NCBI GenBank assembly: GCA_964604705.1
Contig: CAZSAP010000001.1
Location: 1-64,000, forward strand
From: JAAXVQ01 sp964604705
Lineage (GTDB): Bacteria > Oederibacteriota > JAAXVQ01
Direction: 5' to 3'
DNA length: 64,000 nucleotides
Position 1 is the first letter of the stretch. Each line of letters starts with the position of its first letter. The notes beneath the pieces were generated by a model. It made no database searches. It was given only the letters and a program-made list of their open reading frames with translations, and was not told where the DNA came from. The position numbers were made by a program, and so were the translations under genes. Positions 14,040 through 22,383 of the stretch are shown here, piece after piece.

Positions 14040-16883
14040 CTAAAAGGCTTGGCCGAATCCCCATGTGTAATACGGATCCGAAGGTCCGTTGGTGAGCTTG
14101 GAAATATCAAAACGTATAGTTAATAGCTCTTTGCCTAATAAAAATGTATGGAATCTAAATCCCAGCCCAACAGAATTTCGGAGATCGTTTTTCGTACTGT
14201 GTGAGAGATCGTGACTTATGATGCCGGAATCACTGAAAAGAATCATTTGAGCATCTTTAAGTAAAAGGAAATCCAAAGGCCAGAGAGAATAGTCAATCGA
14301 TCGTGCTAAGGGAAAACGTAATTCGACATTAAGGGCTGCAATTTGCGAGCCTAAAAGATCGCCGTAGCGGTATCCGCGGAGTGACCCTGATTCGGGCAAA
14401 ATACCAATACCGGCAAACATTAAAACAGGTGCTTCGGAACCTATACTGGCTGCGGTAACAAGTCGAGAGCCGAAGATTAAGTGGGGGTTTATAAAATCCA
14501 AACTTTTGTAGGCCTGCGCATTGAGTTGGAGGATTGTATAGGTGGCATCGCTTTGAAACATTCGATCTGCAAGTAATGCGGAAAATGTATGACGGAATCC
14601 ATTGGCGGGTTCGAAATCAAACCATGCGATACTATCGTGAACCAATGAGAGGCGTGTTTGTGTGATACGTCGATGCAAAGTATCGTCTTTATATTCACGT
14701 TGCAAGTCACGTAACGCCAATTCGAATTCCAGTCGATTGTACAGTGAAAAAGGTTTGCTGAATTGGATGCTTCCACTGGTTTCTTGGTCATTAAATTCGT
14801 CTGTGAGCGTGCCTGTTTCGAGGTTGATCAGTCGATAATAATTTCTACGATAAAGACCTGAAAAAAGTAAATCAACAGGAAACATAAAATTTCCATAACT
14901 TAGTAATGTGCGAGCTTGATATCCTGGGACCCAATCGCTCAGTAAGGAGACCATATGGTTCCCTAAATAATCACTCGCTGTTAGGTATCCCCCACCGACG
15001 AATCCTTGTGAGCTGTCGTAACCAGCGAGTAAAAACAATAAATCAGGAGTAAATCTAAAACTGTATGGGTGAAATCCTAAAGAGGCAAACGGATTTGTGT
15101 CATCGGTAAATGCAGTGGTTGTGTTTGCGATAGAGGAAAATATTACCGGAGTGTTGCTGGAGGGATTGGGGATGTCAAGTGTTTGGATATAGATGTCACG
15201 ACAACGATTTTCATAAACACTAAAAGCGAGTTTGCGGCTGTCGGGGGATAACGAAGGTTGGAATGCGCCACTTCGAATATTGGTGAGTTGGTGAATGATT
15301 CTGGTTGAAAAATCCATTTGATACAAATTGTAGATTCCGGTGGCGTCGCTCGAAAAAAGAAGCGTTTTTCCATCGAAGGAAAAATTGGGGTGGATATGAT
15401 TGGAGGAGTCTTGGGTGAGCGCGTTGGGCTTTTTTGATGCAAGTGCTGGTATGGAAAATAATTGCCAAATACCTGAACGTTCGCTAGTGTATACGATGGT
15501 TTTTCCATCTGGAGACCATGTAGGTGCATCATCAGGCCAACGATCTTGAACGATCAACGATAAGGTGCGACTTGATAGTTCCCAAATGGCAATATCGGAT
15601 GTCCCATTACGGGTGATCGATAAAGCAATAAAATTACCGTTTGGTGACCAGGCAGGAGACGATAAATCATCGCAGGGCAATTCATCTTTCTCTAAAGTTT
15701 TATTGATAAGGTGGTATCGAAATAAGGCGAACTTCCCTTCTTGTTTTGCCGTGAAAGCGAGTTGTTTGCCATCGGGTGACCAGGCTAATGAGTGTCCTCG
15801 CGTGTTGAGAAGTTCGAAATTTTCAGACAGGATAGCCTTAGGCATATCACTGTTTCGGAGTTTGAGATAGATTGTTGGGGTTTGATTATAATCGGCGATA
15901 TAGGCTAAATAGCGACCATCCGGTGACCAAACGGGGCCGGTTGCGGAAAAGGGGCGCCCGGATGGTTGCTCCCAAACAGACGAACCATATTTATCTGCGC
16001 GCTGTTTGTCGGCTGCTTGCAGCCAATATTTTTGTCGTACCCAATAGATAAAATCATGATTGAATTCCACTAGGCCAATACCAAGTGTTTCACGCAAAAT
16101 TTGGGAAAGCGATATTTGCGTCTTGAATTTATTGAAGATGGTGCCGATCTTTTCTTCTCCGTATTGCTCGGCAATATATTGAAGCGCTAATTGGGATTCT
16201 TTGTAAGCGAGAAAAATGTCCTCCAAATGAGAAAAACCATCCATAAGTGTTAGCGGGATTAAACGATCGTTTAAGACTGCGTCGCGTACAACCATATCTG
16301 CTTGTGTGTCCCAATCTTGAGCTGCATATTCCGCTAAACCCTCAACAATCCATAGGGGCATTAGATAGCCCTTGTAGACTCGAAAGGAGCGCATCCCTTC
16401 CCCGTATAATATGTTGAATTGCAACGCATGCATTAGTTCGTGTTGTATAACTTGACGTAATTGTGTGGGAGATGTAGAGGCTGGCAATGCGATTCTGTTC
16501 TTAAACGCTTCTGTAAAACCGCCGGTCCCAACACCGATTACAGATGGCGTGATGTTTGTTTGTTGAAAATCAACAGCGTTACGATAAATGAATAGAGGAA
16601 TCTTATCGTTGGGCTTATAGCGCAGAAGTTGGGTGTTGTGTTCGAAAGCAGCTTCGGCCATTTTACACGTTTCTCTGGCTAACGCTTCTTCCTCGGGGTA
16701 GAAAAAAATTTCGAAATGTTCGGTTTCGAAAATCTGCCACTGAAAATCATGGGTGCGAAGTTTGTTTTTTCCAAAGGCCCAACTAGAGACAGATGGGAGC
16801 GTGGTGCTGAAAATAAGGAGTGAGAACGTAAGGAAAAGCAAACGGCGAAATACTTGCCAGGGAAATATCAGCGAGCCATTCAC
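14040..16883 (-). CDS. Secreted gluzincin metalloprotease-TolB propeller-outer-membrane barrel protein
   Basis: A protein of about 947 residues. A GTG at 16883 with AAGGAG nine bases upstream is preferred over a TTG at 16943. A signal peptide comes first, then a peptidase-MA-like domain with HELMH and the downstream WIVEGLAEYA glutamate typical of gluzincins. Next come six WD40-like PD40 repeats (WSPDGRYLAYI, WSPDGKQLAFT, WSPNGNFIALS, WSPDGKTIVYT, FSFDGKTLLFS, LSPDSRKLAFS), enough for one six-bladed TolB propeller. The final 330 residues alternate like a beta barrel, resemble the Omp85/bacterial surface antigen end and finish in phenylalanine. It is probably an outer-membrane protein displaying a protease and propeller. 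The substrate is unknown. It is downstream of an unknown exported protein and prfB. Confidence 0.75.
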   Translation of the reverse strand: MNGSLIFPWQVFRRLLFLTFSLLIFSTTLPSVSSWAFGKNKLRTHDFQWQIFETEHFEIFFYPEEEALARETCKMAEAAFEHNTQLLRYKPNDKIPLFIYRNAVDFQQTNITPSVIGVGTGGFTEAFKNRIALPASTSPTQLRQVIQHELMHALQFNILYGEGMRSFRVYKGYLMPLWIVEGLAEYAAQDWDTQADMVVRDAVLNDRLIPLTLMDGFSHLEDIFLAYKESQLALQYIAEQYGEEKIGTIFNKFKTQISLSQILRETLGIGLVEFNHDFIYWVRQKYWLQAADKQRADKYGSSVWEQPSGRPFSATGPVWSPDGRYLAYIADYNQTPTIYLKLRNSDMPKAILSENFELLNTRGHSLAWSPDGKQLAFTAKQEGKFALFRYHLINKTLEKDELPCDDLSSPAWSPNGNFIALSITRNGTSDIAIWELSSRTLSLIVQDRWPDDAPTWSPDGKTIVYTSERSGIWQLFSIPALASKKPNALTQDSSNHIHPNFSFDGKTLLFSSDATGIYNLYQMDFSTRIIHQLTNIRSGAFQPSLSPDSRKLAFSVYENRCRDIYIQTLDIPNPSSNTPVIFSSIANTTTAFTDDTNPFASLGFHPYSFRFTPDLLFLLAGYDSSQGFVGGGYLTASDYLGNHMVSLLSDWVPGYQARTLLSYGNFMFPVDLLFSGLYRRNYYRLINLETGTLTDEFNDQETSGSIQFSKPFSLYNRLEFELALRDLQREYKDDTLHRRITQTRLSLVHDSIAWFDFEPANGFRHTFSALLADRMFQSDATYTILQLNAQAYKSLDFINPHLIFGSRLVTAASIGSEAPVLMFAGIGILPESGSLRGYRYGDLLGSQIAALNVELRFPLARSIDYSLWPLDFLLLKDAQMILFSDSGIISHDLSHSTKNDLRNSVGLGFRFHTFLLGKELLTIRFDISKLTNGPSDPYYTWGFGQAF

Positions 16884-16965
16884 GTAGGCGTTCTCCTTGA
16901 ACAGGATATTTACATGATACGTTTGTTGCCGTGTAAAAGTCAAGGTGTGAAGCGGCTATGAGGTG

Positions 16966-17781
16966 CTATTTACCTTGTAGATCCTTTTGGATTTGTTTGA
17001 ATAAAGTTGTTTTTCGTTGAGCAGTAGAAGGTGGGGCTTGTATAAAGTCCAAAGCAGCGGGGCCCAATTGAACGATGCTCTTGCGAACACAATAGTCTAA
17101 GTAATGGAGGTTTCTAAAATCACTGCTGGCTGAATAAGTGGCATCCAAGGCGGTCCAAATGGAGTGAGTAAGTTTTGGGAGGTTGCCCTTCTGACGATGA
17201 TAATCAACGACATCAGCAAGTTCGCTTAGCGTTAACCAACCTGACCCAGCTAAAAAATAGAGGGCGTCTTCTCGAATTGCTGGATTGTGGCTTTCGAATG
17301 AAGAGAGAGATAAAATGGCATATCGTGATAGTGCCCAGGCGGAATTAAAAGCAAAACGAAAATCATCCAAATTATGCTCGGGGGCGTAATATTTAATGGT
17401 TTTGATATGTTTGCCAGTTGAATCTTGCCAAGCTAATGTAATTGTCCCATGCGCAGCATGGGCACGTAAAGTTTTGCCACGATATTCGGGTTTGAGTGCG
17501 AATTCAGGGATTGAACGAAGCAAATTAAATACAAGAAAAAATTTAGGAGTGGGTATTTCACCTCGCCGCTCCCCTAAGTAATTTTTCATCCAAATTTTGG
17601 TAGAGATCATACTTTGGTCCATGACCAATATGGTTTCGTCTGCGTCGCTTCCGCGGGTATCGTAGATAATGAGACGCGCTATTTTGGGTTCGTTTACTAG
17701 GTCAGACGCGGTGGATAATATCGGTAGGTTGAAAGAACAGGCTATTATACTAATGCAAAATAAAATACGTTTCGAAATCAT
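16966..17781 (-). CDS. Exported protein of unknown function
   Basis: A 271-residue protein with an N-terminal signal peptide (hydrophobic residues 5-25, ending near STASD). I recognise no domain. Residues 30-140 look like a mixed alpha/beta domain; the second half is helical and Trp/Leu-rich, perhaps HEAT-like (AIREDALYFLAGSGW). Its ATG overlaps the prfB stop as ATGA, and the metalloprotease-propeller-barrel gene follows, so the three are probably co-transcribed. The position suggests an envelope role with the downstream gene, but nothing in the sequence proves it. Confidence 0.7.
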   Translation of the reverse strand: MISKRILFCISIIACSFNLPILSTASDLVNEPKIARLIIYDTRGSDADETILVMDQSMISTKIWMKNYLGERRGEIPTPKFFLVFNLLRSIPEFALKPEYRGKTLRAHAAHGTITLAWQDSTGKHIKTIKYYAPEHNLDDFRFAFNSAWALSRYAILSLSSFESHNPAIREDALYFLAGSGWLTLSELADVVDYHRQKGNLPKLTHSIWTALDATYSASSDFRNLHYLDYCVRKSIVQLGPAALDFIQAPPSTAQRKTTLFKQIQKDLQGK

Positions 17782-18873
17782 GTGGAAGGAACAGTTTGCT
17801 TTAAATAAGCTTCGATAAAGAGATCGATATCACCGTCCATCACGCGTTGCACATCGCCAATCTCTTTATCGGTCCTATGATCTTTGATCAGACAATAAGG
17901 CTGAAAAACATAAGAACGAATTTGACTTCCGAAGGCGATTTCTTTCTTTTCACCATATAATTGCTTGGTCTTCGCGGCTTGTTCTTCCTGAGCTCGCATA
18001 TATAAACGCGCTTTTAAAACTTTCATAGCGTTGGCCTTGTTCTTAACTTGAGAACGATCTTCTTGGCATTGAACAACTAGACCGGTTGGTATGTGGGTTA
18101 TACGTACGGCGGACTCGGTTTTATTAACATGTTGCCCACCAGCACCCGAGGCACGGAAGACGTCGATTCGGATATCGTCATCTTTAATGTCAATTTCGAT
18201 TTCATCTTCAATGTCAGGGATAACATCCACAGAGGCAAATGATGTATGTCGGCGCTTATTGGCATCAAATGGGGAGATGCGAACGAGACGATGAACTCCA
18301 CATTCGGATCGAAGCAAGCCGAACGCGAAATCTCCTTCAATATTAAACGTTACTGATTTGATACCGGCTTCTTCCCCGCTTTGGAAATCAAGTAAAGATA
18401 CTTTGAATTTTCGTGATTCTGCCCATCGCGTATACATTCGAAAAAGCATTTGTGCCCAATCTTGTGATTCGGTTCCGCCTGCACCTGGATGAATTGAAAT
18501 AATCGCAGAATCCCGATCATTAGGCCCGGAAAGCATAAAACGAAATTCAAATTCGTCAATTTCTTTATTTAAATGAGCTGTGCCAACCTTAAAATCTTGT
18601 AGGAGTTCAGTATCCGTTCCTAATTCTAGCAATTCTGAAGCTGCTTGAAGATTCGCCAATTCATTGATTAATCCTGAAAAATAAGCAAGATCTTTTCGGA
18701 TTCTAGCCAATTCGGTATTTAATGATTTCGCTTGTGCGGGATTACTCCAAGCGTCAGGTTGTGCGAGTTGATGTTCTAATTCAGTGCATTTTACTTGTTT
18801 GGATTCGAGGTCAAAGATACCCCCTCATCTTCTCAAGCCGCGAAGATAAGGAAAAAATAATTTCGGAGGACAA
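17778..18873 (-). CDS. prfB: Peptide chain release factor 2 with programmed +1 frameshift
   Basis: RF2 releases peptides at UGA and UAA codons. The GGQ peptidyl-hydrolysis motif is GAGGQHVNKTESAVRITH. Reading starts in zero frame, probably at TTG 18873 (AGGTGG upstream; ATG 18909 is an alternative), and runs 20 codons, ending MRGYL before an in-frame TGA at 18811-18813. The context AGG GGG TAT CTT TGA C is the classical RF2 autoregulatory shift site. After slipping +1 on CTT the frame continues at GAC (18812-18810) with DLESK and reads 344 more codons, giving about 364 residues, the normal RF2 length. A gene model without the shift would begin internally at 18710. It is followed by an ATGA-overlapping exported-protein gene. 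Confidence 0.93.
18810..18825 (-). promoter_or_regulatory. RF2 +1 frameshift site
   Basis: The minus strand reads AGG GGG TAT CTT TGA C. The AGGGGG acts as the internal Shine-Dalgarno element three bases before the slippery CTT, and TGA-C is a weak stop read by RF2 itself. When RF2 is scarce, ribosomes slip and make more RF2. Confidence 0.93.
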
Positions 18874-18964
18874 AAGACCACCTCTTTCATGGGTGAAATG
18901 CAGTGACATCGACGGGTACTATACAAAAAAAAAGGATACGCGACAATGAAAAAAGCTCTAAAAC

Positions 18965-20026
18965 TTATAGTTCGGAAAACTCGACCGGCAGTTCAGAGTA
19001 AGGTAGAACTAAAAAGAGTGAGGGTGAAGATGAGTTTGTTGGAACCACCGATGTAGGTCGTTGGATTTTGTAGCGAATACAAATTTTGTCCGGCATTTGT
19101 TCGATTGCATCCAATTGAATTTGATATCCTGTGCATACAACTGGGTCTAGGAAAATGGCGGCCAACATTTGCTTTTTCCAATCCAGATCTGTAAAAAGTG
19201 GCGCTGATTGCTTGGAGTATTCGAGTGCTTGTTGTAATTGGCCTGCGTTACGGACAATCATACAATCCGGTTTGGAACGTAGTGGAATATCGGCTTGTAA
19301 GCGCTTTGAGACGATAGCGTTGGTGATAAAGTCGTTATCGGATTGAGAAAAAGGTGGCGTGTGTGGAACTGAATAAGCGGGAATGGATTGTACCGCTGGA
19401 GCAAATGTGGCTTTGTGTATAAGTGGTGGTTGCGGTTCTGAAATCGAGGATTTACCAGGGGCTTGAGCCAGAGATGGACTCGTAGAAGGAAACGTTGCTT
19501 GATTATCAGAAAAAGAATCGGTTTTCTCATTGATGGATTCTTTTTTTTCAGCTGTTTTGGGTGAAAGCTGTGATTGAACTTTCGTATTCGAAGAGATACC
19601 TGTATTGGGTGCTGTGGGATTAAGCAAAGGAGCGAGTTTGACAGCTTGGGATTTTGTTGGAAAGGAAGCAATGAAGTTTGTAGGAACGGTTGGGTTTTTT
19701 TCGGGTAAAGTGATTAAAAGTGCTAGTAGTGCTGCAGCACTCAAACTTCCAACCATAAGTGGCATACGCCATGTCCAAGACTTAGTTTCAAAAGTTGGTT
19801 TTGAACATTCAAGTTTGAGTTTTCTGGATAGCCGATCATAGAAATCACAAGGAAGTTCAACTTCGGGAAGCTGGCAACAATGCTCAACAATTGTTTTGTA
19901 TAAAGTTGCTTCCTTTTGACACTGAGGACATTCCTTCAGATGCTTTTCCAGCTTTAGCTGTTGGGTTTCTGAAAGCAAGCAGTCAGCCATAAGTGGCAAC
20001 CAAGCTTGAAATTTTCGACATCCCAT
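18965..20026 (-). CDS. Anti-sigma factor with zinc-finger N-terminus
   Basis: A 353-residue membrane protein. Residues 1-60 form a putative ZAS-type zinc finger (HLKECPQCQ; other Cys at 3 and 16), the usual cytoplasmic sigma-binding part. A single transmembrane segment lies at about residues 88-108 (MVGSLSAAALLALLITL). The outside part has a long Ser/Thr/Pro/Gln-rich linker (about 110-235) and a small folded C-terminal domain of about 110 residues that I do not recognise (begins near VRNAGQLQQALEY). It starts six bases after the ECF sigma factor, so they form a sigma/anti-sigma pair. The extracytoplasmic domain is probably the stress sensor. What releases sigma is not visible. Confidence 0.82.
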   Translation of the reverse strand: MGCRKFQAWLPLMADCLLSETQQLKLEKHLKECPQCQKEATLYKTIVEHCCQLPEVELPCDFYDRLSRKLKLECSKPTFETKSWTWRMPLMVGSLSAAALLALLITLPEKNPTVPTNFIASFPTKSQAVKLAPLLNPTAPNTGISSNTKVQSQLSPKTAEKKESINEKTDSFSDNQATFPSTSPSLAQAPGKSSISEPQPPLIHKATFAPAVQSIPAYSVPHTPPFSQSDNDFITNAIVSKRLQADIPLRSKPDCMIVRNAGQLQQALEYSKQSAPLFTDLDWKKQMLAAIFLDPVVCTGYQIQLDAIEQMPDKICIRYKIQRPTSVVPTNSSSPSLFLVLPYSELPVEFSEL

Positions 20027-20032
20027 AAATCC

Positions 20033-20635
20033 TTATCTCCCCAAAACAGGTTCCAGAGCATCGCGTAAAAGTTTACGCGCTCGGGCCAACCGTGATTTTA
20101 CTGTTCCTAATGGAATATTGCATAAAGCAGCAATTTCATCATAAGCATAACCTTCAACATCGCGTAGTACAGTTACTTCGCGTTCATCCGGCGGGAGGTT
20201 TGCAATCGCTGCGTGAATAAGCTTGTTTAATTCACCATGCGATGCTTGCTCCGCCGGATCAGGTCTTTTTTCTTTAATTTCCTGAGCAAGACCTCTCGAT
20301 CCTTCTTTTGGTGGTTCGTTCAAAGACCTGTGCTGAAAATATTTCCTGCGAACTTGACTTCTTACCATATTTTTCCATAAATTGACTGTTATTCTATGTA
20401 ACCAAGTTCGAAATTCCGAACGCCCTTCAAACCGCTGTATCGCCCTGAATGCTCGAATAAAGGTAGTTTGTGATAAATCATCAGAATCAGCATGGTTTCC
20501 ACCAGTTAAATGATACGCCAAATTATAAATATAAGAACCATGCTTGCGAGCCAATTGCTCAAACGCATCCTGGTTCCCTGCTCGTGCCAACTCAATAAGT
20601 TTTGTTTCTTCTTCTCTATCTTCAACGTTATTCAT
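20033..20635 (-). CDS. ECF-type RNA polymerase sigma factor
   Basis: A 200-residue sigma factor of the RpoE/ECF class. Region 2 (about 25-95) contains the DDLSQTTFIRAFRAI block; region 4 (about 130-190) has LPPDEREVTVLRDVEGYAYDEIAALCNIPLGTVKSRLARAR with the helix-turn-helix. No extra domain is attached. It is translated just ahead of its anti-sigma partner. The regulon is unknown, and I did not find a convincing matching -35 element in the divergent gap toward the LEA-2 lipoprotein gene. In diderms such pairs often answer envelope stress, which fits the envelope genes around it. Confidence 0.92.
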   Translation of the reverse strand: MNNVEDREEETKLIELARAGNQDAFEQLARKHGSYIYNLAYHLTGGNHADSDDLSQTTFIRAFRAIQRFEGRSEFRTWLHRITVNLWKNMVRSQVRRKYFQHRSLNEPPKEGSRGLAQEIKEKRPDPAEQASHGELNKLIHAAIANLPPDEREVTVLRDVEGYAYDEIAALCNIPLGTVKSRLARARKLLRDALEPVLGR

Positions 20636-20769
20636 GTTTACGACCCCAAACCTGCATTTAAGTTCATTGTTTATTTCTTTTTCATGAAACTCATTGAAAC
20701 AAAATCAGTAATTTGCTAAAACAACCTACCATGTGTTGTGGTCTTCTGCAACAGGAAAGGAAGTATAAC

Positions 20770-21597
20770 ATGGAATTAAGACTGGGATTGGTTTATCAAA
20801 GTCTACTATTAGTGTGTTTGGGTATTGGCGGTTGTGCCAATTTTGGCAATGTAATGACCCATCCTGTAATAGACGTTAAATCGGTTCAGGTTGTACAGGT
20901 TACACCGGATTCAACGCGTATGGTTGCAGTTTTACAATTGCAAAACCCGAATCCTCTTTTTTTACATCTGAAACGTGTGGAATATCGAATGATGGTTGAT
21001 CGAGCAACCATTATTTCCTCAATCACAGAAGCCTTGCCGCTAATAAAAAATGAACATACCCAAATGCTGGAAATTCCAATATTAATTAAAAATACTGTCT
21101 TAGATAATGCATTTCCGGATCGGGGACAACATCGCTTTCGTTTTGTAGGTCAAGCCATTGCGGTTGATGATTGGGTGTCGTCGCCTATACTCTTTGAGGC
21201 TGAAGGTGATGTTACATTTCCTAGGTTACCGGTTGTTCGGTTTATTGAACTTGCTTCAGTAAAAGACGCCAATAAAATTGGCTTCTTTTTAGAGCTAACC
21301 AATCCCAATTCTTTTATGATAAACGTACGTCGTTTACAAGGCCAATTGGAAGTGGATGGCCATATGTATCGATGGACCACACAACCGAAATCCTTGAAAG
21401 TGAATCCAAACCAGTCCCTGCGTATACACATTCCCTGTCAGTACTTAGGCAACGAAAACAGACTATTTGAAGCTGATTTACAAAAAGTTAAAAATAAAGT
21501 GGCGTTAAAGCATTGGCTTCAGGGGGAGATTGAAACTGAATCTCTATTCGGAAAAACACTTACTGTGATAGATTCGCAAAATTCCGATACGCAATGA
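20770..21597 (+). CDS. LEA type 2 (WHy) domain lipoprotein
   Basis: A protein of about 275 residues starting at ATG 20770, with GGAAAGGAAG upstream. The signal sequence ends in a lipobox-like LGIGGC, so Cys21 may be lipidated. Two LEA-2/WHy-like beta domains follow (about 35-150 and 155-270), each with the signature of alternating hydrophobics and an N-P pair (LQLQNPNPLFL and LELTNPNSFMI). LEA-2 domains occur in desiccation and envelope proteins, and bacterial function is poorly known. It is divergent from the ECF sigma gene and convergent with the next gene, so it is a single-gene unit. Confidence 0.75.
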   Translation: MELRLGLVYQSLLLVCLGIGGCANFGNVMTHPVIDVKSVQVVQVTPDSTRMVAVLQLQNPNPLFLHLKRVEYRMMVDRATIISSITEALPLIKNEHTQMLEIPILIKNTVLDNAFPDRGQHRFRFVGQAIAVDDWVSSPILFEAEGDVTFPRLPVVRFIELASVKDANKIGFFLELTNPNSFMINVRRLQGQLEVDGHMYRWTTQPKSLKVNPNQSLRIHIPCQYLGNENRLFEADLQKVKNKVALKHWLQGEIETESLFGKTLTVIDSQNSDTQ

Positions 21598-21606
21598 GCG
21601 GTAATA

Positions 21607-22383
21607 CTATTTAGTAGTTTTTTTGGCTTTGTTGGGGGACTGGGTTTTGGAAGATGCGGCGGAGGGTGATGTTGGTTTTTGGGGTTCGCTTTTTTTCTTT
21701 TGGGCGTTTTTGTCGGCTTCAAAGACATCTCGCCCGAAGTATAAACGCAAATCTTTATCGAAGGCTCGACGCGGAACTGAACCTGCAAATAAGTCTATTT
21801 TCCAAACATTTTTTTCTTTAATCATCCAAATGAGTCCGGGCATCGTTAACCGATCCCCTTCCCAAACCCACCACTGCTTAAAGTAGGATTCATCACGAAC
21901 TTTGGATAATACATTGGTTGGATCAACCCAAAGCTTTCGGGGATCATCGCGAACCGGACCTGTGTCCGCATGAGCGATTTCGTAGGTTTCGCGTGTAAAA
22001 ACGGCGGCGAAATTCCCAACGATATAATGCTGCCCAGGAACAAAAAAAGAAATTCGCTGAGGCATAAGTGTTTCAGCGTCTTTCTTTTTTCCCATACCGG
22101 AGTTTGATTGTCCCTGCATGAGATAAAAACTTTCGGCTAAAATTTTCTCTAATTTTACGCTTTTGCCTTGTTTACCCATTTGCTTTTTTAGTTTTACAAC
22201 CGCTGATGAATCGGCGCTTGAAAGTAGTTCGGCGGCATCACTGTATTCCTGATCAGCCAATAACCGGAAAAATTCTTCAGCAACTACGGTTGGTTTTTCA
22301 GTTTTGGAAAATCCTGCAAGTGGCAATCCTAGAAGAACGCCGAGTGTAATGATGCTACGTAAGGCGTGTTGTGAAGAGATCAC
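21607..22383 (-). CDS. Exported protein of unknown function with Lys-rich tail
   Basis: A 258-residue protein with a signal peptide (residues about 10-26). The mature part resembles small NTF2-like or DUF4878-type domains by pattern only: a helical start (VVAEEFFRLLADQEYSDAAELL), then a beta-rich middle ending in WMIKEKNVWKIDLF. The last 35 residues are low complexity, rich in Lys, Ser, Pro and Thr. The start overlaps the stop of the TPR gene as ATGA, so the two are co-translated. The biochemical role is unknown. Confidence 0.65.
   Translation of the reverse strand: MISSQHALRSIITLGVLLGLPLAGFSKTEKPTVVAEEFFRLLADQEYSDAAELLSSADSSAVVKLKKQMGKQGKSVKLEKILAESFYLMQGQSNSGMGKKKDAETLMPQRISFFVPGQHYIVGNFAAVFTRETYEIAHADTGPVRDDPRKLWVDPTNVLSKVRDESYFKQWWVWEGDRLTMPGLIWMIKEKNVWKIDLFAGSVPRRAFDKDLRLYFGRDVFEADKNAQKKKSEPQKPTSPSAASSKTQSPNKAKKTTK

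Noticed and set aside
17778..18710. prfB as a truncated gene or frameshift pseudogene
   Set aside because: The upstream sequence has the complete programmed frameshift signal and the joined protein is full length.
18722..18949. Open frame on plus opposite the prfB start
   Set aside because: It lies over the RF2 N-terminus and frameshift site on the opposite strand, has no ribosome site and no recognisable product.
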